From an uncultured Chloroflexota bacterium (lineage in GTDB: Bacteria > Chloroflexota > Anaerolineae > Caldilineales > Caldilineaceae), in assembly GCA_903858085.1 (NCBI GenBank), contig CAIOHJ010000307.1, positions 1 to 12,843 on the forward strand: a stretch of DNA of 12,843 bases, written 5' to 3'. Under the pieces are notes generated by a model. It had not been told where the DNA came from, ran no database searches, and worked only from the letters and a program-made list of their open reading frames with translations. Shown piece after piece: positions 5,825-12,843 of this stretch. Position numbers and translations under genes: made by a program. The stretch's first letter is position 1. Each line of letters starts with the position of its first letter.

Positions 5825-6822
5825 TCCGTGTCAGAAATGTCTGTCTGCACTACCAGACGGTGCAGGGGACCGTCAAAGCCGTCGAAAATGTCTCGTTCGA
5901 TATCTTTGACGGCGAAATTTTGGGGATCGCCGGCGAATCTGGGTGCGGCAAATCGACCCTGATGAAGGGCATCTACGGCAATGTCGAAGCCCCACTGGCA
6001 CTCACCCAAGGGTCGATCGAAATGGAAATCGAGCAGGCCGGAGAACGCCAGGTCATCCCCTCCACTCAGTTCCACCGCTACTGGTGGGAGCACATCTCCT
6101 ATATCCCGCAGGCCTCCATGAGCGTGCTCAACCCGGTGGTGCGCATCCAAGATCAATTTTTTGATTCCTATTTGCGCGCCGATGTCCGTGCCCTGGGCAA
6201 ACAACAGCTGCAAGGGCGCATCGCCGAGTACCTGCGCGAGCTGGAACTCCCCGTCGAAGTGCTCCATTCTTACCCCCATCAGCTCAGCGGCGGCATGCGC
6301 CAGCGCGTCATTGTGGCCCTGGCCACTTTTGTGCACCCCAGGTTCGTCCTGGCCGACGAGCCCACCACCGCACTCGATGTCGTCGTGCAACGCGGCATCC
6401 TGACCATGCTGGTCAATCTGCAACGACAGCTGCAAAATACCTTTATCCTCGTCTCCCATGACATGGGTGTCCACTATCAGATCACCGATCGGATGGTGAT
6501 CATGTATGCCGGTCAGGTCGTGGAGATCGCACCGACCGCCATCCTGTTCGAACGCCCGCGACATCCCTACACCCAGCTGTTGATCAATTCGTTGCCCCGT
6601 TTGGGAGATGATACCCAACGCTTCGGCATCGGCGGACGCCCACCCAGTTTGCTCGCCCCCCCGGCAGGCTGTCGTTTTGCCGCACGCTGCCACCTGGCCG
6701 ACGACCAATGCAGGCAAGTACAGCCCCCCCTGGTAGAAGTGGAGCCCGGACATTTTGCCGCCTGTTTGAAACACGAGTGGGTCACAGAAATCCCACTGGT
6801 CGGGGGAGGGGAGAGCGCATGA
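5821..6822 (+). CDS. ABC importer ATPase, DppD/OppD type
   Basis: This is one of two cytoplasmic ATPases that power import. The 333-residue protein has Walker A GESGCGKST (38-46), the Q-loop glutamine in YIPQ (97), signature LSGGM (155-159), Walker B FVLADEP (175-181), D-loop ALD (184-186) and switch His213. The C-terminal oligopeptide-transporter domain starts at about HPYTQLL and carries four cysteines in GCRFAARC, DDQC and FAAC. A four-Cys motif at this place binds a [4Fe-4S] cluster in studied DppD proteins. About 50 residues between Walker A and the Q-loop include an acidic stretch (GSIEMEIEQAGERQ). Both ends overlap neighbours as ATGA, so it is coupled to the permease before it and the ATPase after it. 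Confidence 0.94.
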   Translation: MIRVRNVCLHYQTVQGTVKAVENVSFDIFDGEILGIAGESGCGKSTLMKGIYGNVEAPLALTQGSIEMEIEQAGERQVIPSTQFHRYWWEHISYIPQASMSVLNPVVRIQDQFFDSYLRADVRALGKQQLQGRIAEYLRELELPVEVLHSYPHQLSGGMRQRVIVALATFVHPRFVLADEPTTALDVVVQRGILTMLVNLQRQLQNTFILVSHDMGVHYQITDRMVIMYAGQVVEIAPTAILFERPRHPYTQLLINSLPRLGDDTQRFGIGGRPPSLLAPPAGCRFAARCHLADDQCRQVQPPLVEVEPGHFAACLKHEWVTEIPLVGGGESA

Positions 6823-7820
6823 GCGACAAATTTCTCGAAATCAAAAATGTCAGCAAAATTTATCGGATCGGGGGGCTGCTGGGGCAGACCAAAATCGCCG
6901 CAGTCGACAACGTGAATCTGGCGCTGGAACGCGGCAAGCCACAGGTTCTCAGCATCGTCGGCGAGTCCGGGTCGGGCAAAACGACGCTGGCACGTATGTT
7001 GCTCCATCTGATCCAGCCAACCCACGGCGAAATTTTGATCGATGGAATGCAGACGGGAGGACAGCTGAACGGTGCCCAGCTCAAGGCCTTTCGGCGCAGG
7101 GCGCAGCCCATTTTTCAAAACCCCTTTGAAAGTTTCAGCAGCCGCAAGACCGTAGATACCTACCTCTTTGAGACCGCACGCAACATTTTGGGGGCACAGA
7201 CCCAGGCTGCAGCCAATCGAGCCGTAGATGAAGCGCTGGTCAACGTCGGCCTCTCCGCAGAACGGGTGGTCGGGCGCTATCCAAATCAGTTTTCAGGAGG
7301 TGAGCTGCAACGCATCTCGGTGGCGCGGGCGATGATCCCGCGCCCAGAGCTGATCGTGGCCGATGAACCCGTCAGCATGATCGACGCGTCGATGCGCATG
7401 AACGTCGTGAACCTGTTCAAAAAACTGCGCGATGACTTCAAAGTCACCATCCTGTACATTACCCACGATCTTTCGACAGCCTATTATGTGAGCGACCAGA
7501 TCGCCATCATGTACCGCGGCAGCATCGTCGAGTCAGGCCCCTCTGCCAAAGTCCTGAAAACCCCCTCCCACCCGTACACCGAACTCCTGCTCGATTCAGT
7601 TGCCAAAATTGGCGAAAAATGGAACGAGGTGGTACGTCTGCCCGATCTGGAGACCAAAGAATACGGATACAAAGGCTGCAAATTTGCAGGGCGCTGCCCC
7701 TATGCACGCGAGGTCTGCCGACAAGCCAGACCCCCGATCGTCACACTGGACGAGCAGAGCCAGGTCCACTGCTTCAAACCGGTAGACTACCAGCACCCTG
7801 CACCCGTCAGCGGCTCATAG
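6819..7820 (+). CDS. ABC importer ATPase, DppF/OppF type
   Basis: This is the second ATPase, which forms a heterodimer with the product of the preceding gene. The 333-residue protein has Walker A GESGSGKTT (48-56), Q-loop Gln100 in IFQNPFESF, signature FSGGE (158-162), Walker B LIVADEP (178-184) and switch His216. The D-loop reads SMID (186-189) rather than the usual SALD, but its Asp is kept. The C-terminal domain (HPYTELLLDSV onward) has cysteines in GCKFAGRC, REVC and VHC, the same four-Cys pattern as its partner. The start ATG at 6819 overlaps the previous stop and follows a GGGGAGGGGAGAG stretch. The frame is open upstream to 6708, but that part lies inside the preceding gene. Confidence 0.94.
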   Translation: MSDKFLEIKNVSKIYRIGGLLGQTKIAAVDNVNLALERGKPQVLSIVGESGSGKTTLARMLLHLIQPTHGEILIDGMQTGGQLNGAQLKAFRRRAQPIFQNPFESFSSRKTVDTYLFETARNILGAQTQAAANRAVDEALVNVGLSAERVVGRYPNQFSGGELQRISVARAMIPRPELIVADEPVSMIDASMRMNVVNLFKKLRDDFKVTILYITHDLSTAYYVSDQIAIMYRGSIVESGPSAKVLKTPSHPYTELLLDSVAKIGEKWNEVVRLPDLETKEYGYKGCKFAGRCPYAREVCRQARPPIVTLDEQSQVHCFKPVDYQHPAPVSGS

Positions 7821-7887
7821 CTCCCTGCAACCCTCTTCTTGAAACAGTCTCTCTTGTTTGTGCATTCCAGCGAAGGGAAGTAAACCC

Positions 7888-8991
7888 ATGCAGTTTAACG
7901 GTCTTGGCAGACATTTGGGGAACCTGGCGTGGCTGAGCGAAGCAGAAACCAGGTCGATCAGCGCTGAAAATCCGACCGGCGCCAAAGGCGCCGGCGCAAT
8001 GGCAGACCCAGAGCCAGATGGCCCGGCACGCGAGCTGGGCCGGGGGTGGAAATGCCGCCCCTATGTCACGATCCCCCCCACAGAGACGGTCGTGCTCGCC
8101 GACATTGCCGGATCAGGCGCGATTCAAAGCATGTGGTTCGGCGGCAGTATCATGGATCGGGATTTTATTTTGCGGATCTACTGGGAAGATGAAGCCCTGC
8201 CCGCCGTCGAATGCCCCTTGACCGACTTTTTTGCCATGCCCTTCAGCTTTCAAAACCCAGAACGGCCCACACAAGGACCCATCACACAGATCAGTTCCCT
8301 GCCAGTTGCCGTCAACCCCAATCGCGCCCTCAACTGTTTTTGGGAGATGCCGTTTCGACGCCGGGCCCGGCTGACCTTGGAAAACCGCAATCCCAAACGG
8401 GCCGGAGCCTGTTTTTATCAGATCAACTACTGTCTGACCGACGTGCCGGAGCAGGCTGCCTACTTCCACGCCCAATTCCGACGACGCAACCCACTGGCCT
8501 ATCTCGAACCCTATGTCCTCCTGGACGGCGTGCGCGGGCGCGGCCAGTATGTCGGCACTTCGATGGGCTGGTCGATCCAGAACAACGGCTGGTGGGGAGA
8601 AGGCGAGATCAAATTTTACATCGACGGCGACAGCGAATACCCCACCATCTGCGGCACAGGGACCGAAGACTATTTCGGTGGCGCCTACAACTTCGATCTG
8701 AACGGCCAATACACAACCTACACCACCCCCTTCGTGGGCATGCATCAGGTGCTACGCCCGGACGGCACCTACCAATCCCAGCATCGCCATGCCATGTATC
8801 GTTGGCATGTCATGGACCCTATCACCTTTCGCAGCGATCTGAAAGTGACGATCCAGGCGCTGGGGTGGCGCTCAGAAGGGCGCTACCTGCCCGGACAACA
8901 TGACATCAGCTCCGTCGCCTACTGGTACCAGACGTTGCCTGCCCTGCCTTTCCCCACACTGGCTGACCGCAACGCGCTGGAAGTAATCTGA
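7888..8991 (+). CDS. DUF2961 / GH172 family protein, copy 1
   Basis: This is probably an intracellular furanoside hydrolase. Characterised GH172 enzymes are retaining and act on alpha-D-fructofuranosides (including difructose dianhydride I) or on D-arabinofuranosides. The 367-residue protein has no signal peptide. The two most conserved family motifs are WWGEGEIKFYIDGD (235-248) and GTGTEDYFGGAY (256-267). Glu238 and Glu260, 22 residues apart, line up with the catalytic glutamate pair by motif. Other shared blocks are YFHAQFRRRNP and YRWHVMDP, and it ends LEVI. I chose ATG 7888, preceded by GAAGGGAAG (7872-7880), over an ATG ten codons earlier that has no such site. It begins 67 bases after the transporter genes, in a gap with no clear terminator or promoter. 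Its exact substrate cannot be told from sequence. Confidence 0.9.
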   Translation: MQFNGLGRHLGNLAWLSEAETRSISAENPTGAKGAGAMADPEPDGPARELGRGWKCRPYVTIPPTETVVLADIAGSGAIQSMWFGGSIMDRDFILRIYWEDEALPAVECPLTDFFAMPFSFQNPERPTQGPITQISSLPVAVNPNRALNCFWEMPFRRRARLTLENRNPKRAGACFYQINYCLTDVPEQAAYFHAQFRRRNPLAYLEPYVLLDGVRGRGQYVGTSMGWSIQNNGWWGEGEIKFYIDGDSEYPTICGTGTEDYFGGAYNFDLNGQYTTYTTPFVGMHQVLRPDGTYQSQHRHAMYRWHVMDPITFRSDLKVTIQALGWRSEGRYLPGQHDISSVAYWYQTLPALPFPTLADRNALEVI

Positions 8992-9043
8992 CCCAATCCA
9001 CAGCGACCCTACCCAATTTTTGTTTGAATTTGGAGGAAACACC

Positions 9044-10144
9044 ATGACGTACCCCTACAACGGTTTGGGTTTGGGCCTGGGAAACCTGGCCCGAGTGTCC
9101 AACGCCGAAACCCGCTCGATCAGCGCTGAAAATTTCACCGGAGAGAAGGGCAAAGGCGGGATGGCCACGGAAGGCACCGGCGCAGTGGCCGCACGCGAGC
9201 TCGGACACGGCTGGAAACTCTCCCCCTGCATCACCGTCCAGCCCGAAAGCGTCGTCACACTCGCCGAGATCAACGGATCCGGCGCAATTCAACAGATCTG
9301 GATCACCGTCCACCCCAAATTCTGGCGAGCACTGATCCTGCGGATCTACTGGGATGCCGAGGAGACCCCCTCGGTAGAAGTGCCGCTGGGGGATTTTTTC
9401 TGTATGGGCTGGTGCGAACGGGCCGATGTCCGCTCCCTACCGGTCGCAGTCAATCCGGCCGGCGGCTTTAACAGCTACTGGGAAATGCCTTTCCGAAGTG
9501 GGGCAAAAATTACAGTCGAAAATCTGCTGCCAGAGGCCATCGAGGGATTCTTTTATCAGATCAACTACACCCTGACCGAGGTGGAAGCCGACCGAGCCTA
9601 TTTTCATGCCCAGTTTCGCCGACAGAACCCGCTGCCCTACAAAGAGGTGTACACCATCCTGGATGGGGTGCGCGGCCAGGGACACTATGTCGGCGTCTAC
9701 ATGGCATGGGGAGTCAACAACAACCTGTGGTGGGGCGAAGGGGAGATCAAGTTCTATCTGGACGGCGATACAACCTACCCGACAATCTGCGGCACAGGCA
9801 CAGAAGATTATTTTGGGGGCGCCTGGGGATTCGAACAGCCCCCAGGACACTACGGCGTGTTTACTTCCCCCTTCTCCGGGATGCCACAGGTGCTCATCCC
9901 CGACGGGCTGAACAAAGCCAACACCCGCTTTGGGCTCTATCGCTGGCATGTGATGGACCCTGTCCGCTTCAAACAGGAGTGCCGCATCACCCTCCAAGCC
10001 CTGGGCTGGCGGATGAGCCTGAATGGCAAACCGCGCTACCTTGCCCTGCAGGACGATATCGCTTCCACCGCGTTCTGGTACCAGGTCGAACCCCACGCGC
10101 CCTTCCCTCCCCTGCCCAACTTTGAATCTCTGGAAGTCATCTGA
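9044..10144 (+). CDS. DUF2961 / GH172 family protein, copy 2
   Basis: This is a close paralogue of the preceding gene. The 366-residue protein has no signal peptide. By eye more than half of its residues match copy 1 along the whole length, from NAETRSISAEN near the start to the final LEVI, so a tandem duplication is likely. The motifs WWGEGEIKFYLDGD (229-242) and GTGTEDYFGGAW (250-261) keep the glutamate pair Glu232 and Glu254. Differences cluster in a shorter loop after GDFF (copy 1 has about 14 extra residues there) and around FEQPPGHYGVFTSPF, so specificity may differ. GGAGGAA at 9032-9038 sets the start at ATG 9044. It follows copy 1 by 52 bases and precedes copy 3 by 13, consistent with one transcript. 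Confidence 0.9.
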   Translation: MTYPYNGLGLGLGNLARVSNAETRSISAENFTGEKGKGGMATEGTGAVAARELGHGWKLSPCITVQPESVVTLAEINGSGAIQQIWITVHPKFWRALILRIYWDAEETPSVEVPLGDFFCMGWCERADVRSLPVAVNPAGGFNSYWEMPFRSGAKITVENLLPEAIEGFFYQINYTLTEVEADRAYFHAQFRRQNPLPYKEVYTILDGVRGQGHYVGVYMAWGVNNNLWWGEGEIKFYLDGDTTYPTICGTGTEDYFGGAWGFEQPPGHYGVFTSPFSGMPQVLIPDGLNKANTRFGLYRWHVMDPVRFKQECRITLQALGWRMSLNGKPRYLALQDDIASTAFWYQVEPHAPFPPLPNFESLEVI

Positions 10145-10157
10145 CAAGGAGCCCACC

Positions 10158-11375
10158 ATGAGTGTCTTTAAGGGAAGCCCTCTCGGGGAACTGGCGAGAA
10201 TCCGCAACGTCTCAACCCGCCGCGTGTCCAGCTGGGATCGGACAGGAGGCAACCTGGATTATCGGGTGATCCACCCTGGCCAGACAGTGGTGTTGGCCGA
10301 TATTGTCGGGGCGGGCTGTATCAACCACATCTGGTGCACACACGCCTGTGGACAGGACGACTATCTGCGCCGGGTTGTGCTGCGTGCCCGCTGGGACAAC
10401 GAAAGCACCGATTCGATTGAAGTGCCCCTCGGCGATTTTTTTGGTGTCGGACATGCCCAGACAGTCAATTTTTCCTCGCTGCCGCTGCAGATGAGCCCCG
10501 CCGACGGGCGCGGCTTCAACTGTTGGTTCCCAATGCCCTTTGGAGAACGGGCAGAATTTTTTCTGCACAACGAAGCCGATGTGCCGATGAACTTCTATTA
10601 CTATATCGACTACGAACTGCATGCAACGATTCCAGCAGACATGGGCCGTTTTCACGCGCAGTGGCGGCGAGAAAATCCGACGCAAGGCCTCCGCGAGGAG
10701 GAGATGGCTGCGCTGGTCGAAGAGACCCGCCAGCTTTTTGAGGCCAACAACTCGCTGTTCGCACAGGCACCAGAGGAGACCCTGCACAACCTGGCCTTTG
10801 AGTTTGGCGGCCGCAATCTTGGCGGCAAGGAAAACTACGTTCTGCTGGAGGCAGAAGGGCAAGGCCACTATGTCGGCTGCAACTTTAACGTGCATAACCT
10901 GCGGACCGGCGATGCCGTTTCCTGGCCAGCCGACAAAACCTGGCCCCAGACCCGCGAGGAGGCCCAGGCAGCGACCCCTGAAGAACGGCTGGAATTCTTT
11001 AGACTCTTCAACTGGTACGGTGAAGGCGACGACATGATCTTCATCGACGGCGAAGAATGGCCCCCCACGCTGCATGGCACCGGTACAGAAGATTATTTCA
11101 ACACGGCCTACTGCCCAGCCGTCAAGTATGAGAGCCCCTACCATGGCTTGACCTTGCCCGGCGGCCCCAACTGGAGCGGCAAATCCTCCTACTATCGGTT
11201 TCACATCGAAGACCCTGTCCATTTTCGCCAGAGCATCAAGGTCACCCTCGAACACGGACACAACAACCACCGCTCCGACGATCTGTCCAGCACCGCATAC
11301 TGGTATCAAAGCGAACCCCACAAGCCGTTCCCCCCCTTCCCACCCGTGGCAGACCGGCTGCCACGGCCCGGTTGA
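10158..11375 (+). CDS. DUF2961 / GH172 family protein, divergent copy 3
   Basis: This is a third family member of a clearly different type. The 405-residue protein has no signal peptide. WYGEGDDMIFIDGEEWPPT (286-304) and HGTGTEDYFNTAY (306-318) keep the glutamate pair Glu289 and Glu311; the second Glu of GEGE in copies 1 and 2 is Asp291 here. Two insertions set it apart. One, of about 45 residues, follows FHAQWRRENP and is charged and probably helical (about 175-226). The other, of about 33 residues, precedes WYGEGD. The N-terminal part is shorter than in copies 1 and 2. The motif WYGEGDDMIFIDGE is the commoner form in the wider family, so copy 3 may be the ancestral type. AAGGAG (10146-10151) sets the start at ATG 10158. 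A terminator hairpin follows the gene. Confidence 0.9.
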   Translation: MSVFKGSPLGELARIRNVSTRRVSSWDRTGGNLDYRVIHPGQTVVLADIVGAGCINHIWCTHACGQDDYLRRVVLRARWDNESTDSIEVPLGDFFGVGHAQTVNFSSLPLQMSPADGRGFNCWFPMPFGERAEFFLHNEADVPMNFYYYIDYELHATIPADMGRFHAQWRRENPTQGLREEEMAALVEETRQLFEANNSLFAQAPEETLHNLAFEFGGRNLGGKENYVLLEAEGQGHYVGCNFNVHNLRTGDAVSWPADKTWPQTREEAQAATPEERLEFFRLFNWYGEGDDMIFIDGEEWPPTLHGTGTEDYFNTAYCPAVKYESPYHGLTLPGGPNWSGKSSYYRFHIEDPVHFRQSIKVTLEHGHNNHRSDDLSSTAYWYQSEPHKPFPPFPPVADRLPRPG

Positions 11376-11381
11376 GGGGGA

Positions 11382-11413
11382 GTCCGGCGCTGTCTGTGGA
11401 GACAGCGCCGGAC
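11382..11413 (+). terminator. Strong hairpin ending the GH172 transcript
   Basis: GTCCGGCGCTGTCT (11382-11395) pairs perfectly over 14 bases with AGACAGCGCCGGAC (11400-11413), closed by a GTGG loop. It begins six bases after the stop codon of the last GH172 gene. The following bases (AACGCTTTCCCTCC) are pyrimidine-rich but not a pure T-run. The position and stem strength still make it the likely end of the operon. Confidence 0.75.
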
Positions 11414-11454
11414 AACGCTTTCCCTCCTCCCACCCCCATCCTGCTGCGAAAAAC

Positions 11455-11485
11455 CTGGCCATCTGACCGTTCAGCGGTCGGCCAG
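11455..11485 (+). other. Two-part stem-loop ahead of the acetyl-CoA synthetase gene
   Basis: CTGGCC (11455-11460) pairs with GGCCAG (11480-11485), and inside it GACCG (11465-11469) pairs with CGGTC (11475-11479) around TTCAG, leaving a four-base bulge on the left arm. It overlaps the -35 side of the candidate promoter for the next gene, so it may be a protein-binding site rather than an RNA element. Confidence 0.35.
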
Positions 11486-11498
11486 CCTCTGTTACACT
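11470..11498 (+). promoter_or_regulatory. Candidate promoter of the acetyl-CoA synthetase gene
   Basis: TACACT at 11493-11498 is a reasonable -10 box, with TG at 11490-11491 as an extension. A spacing of 17 bases puts TTCAGC (11470-11475) as a poor -35 box. It lies after the operon's terminator hairpin and about 50 bases before the next start codon, which supports a separate transcription unit. The call rests mainly on the extended -10. Confidence 0.4.
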
Positions 11499-11550
11499 GT
11501 AAAGAGATGAGAGATCGAGCTGGCACCCTCTTCCCGGAGGAGGTAGCACA

Positions 11551-12843
<1,293 letters not shown>

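Noticed and set aside
7839..7867. TTGAAA with a downstream GCATTC as a promoter for the GH172 genes
   Set aside because: The -10 box is too poor at any allowed spacing to support a call.

Overview
The window reads as one carbohydrate-uptake and cleavage locus on the + strand, followed by the start of a separate metabolic gene. The order is: the tail of an unidentified gene (about 1-170), a control region with a promoter and two matching LacI-type operators (209-404), a LacI-family regulator (474-1547), a 291-base leader, an Opp/Dpp-type ABC importer of five genes (lipoprotein binding protein, two permeases, two ATPases; 1839-7820), three tandem DUF2961 proteins, the family classified as GH172 (7888-11375), a strong hairpin terminator, and an acetyl-CoA synthetase that runs off the right edge (11551-12843).

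Organism: GC content is fairly high, Shine-Dalgarno sites are good, the binding protein is a lipoprotein with an Ala-rich linker after its cysteine, and no TonB/Sus-type outer-membrane parts are present. This would suit a Chloroflexota bacterium (Caldilineae/Anaerolineae type), but that is an impression from style and not a phylogenetic result.

How the genes may work together: the binding protein would capture a small furanoside outside the cell, the two permeases and two ATPases would import it, and the three GH172 proteins, which have no signal peptides, would split it in the cytoplasm. GH172 members characterised so far act on alpha-D-fructofuranosides (including difructose dianhydride I) or on D-arabinofuranosides. 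The Opp/Dpp family is named for peptides, but several thermophile members are known to carry oligosaccharides. All three GH172 proteins keep a pair of glutamates 22 residues apart in the two most conserved motifs. The third protein carries two large insertions, so it probably has a different substrate or partner.

Control: a near-consensus promoter (TTGACA, 17-base spacer, TATTCT with a TG extension) directly abuts a 20-base operator, and a second copy of that operator lies 111 bases downstream inside a 34-base palindrome. Both fit the regulator encoded just after them. I find no convincing separate promoter ahead of the transporter genes, so the whole locus may be transcribed as one autoregulated unit, with a 17-base-pair perfect hairpin separating the binding-protein gene from the permeases.
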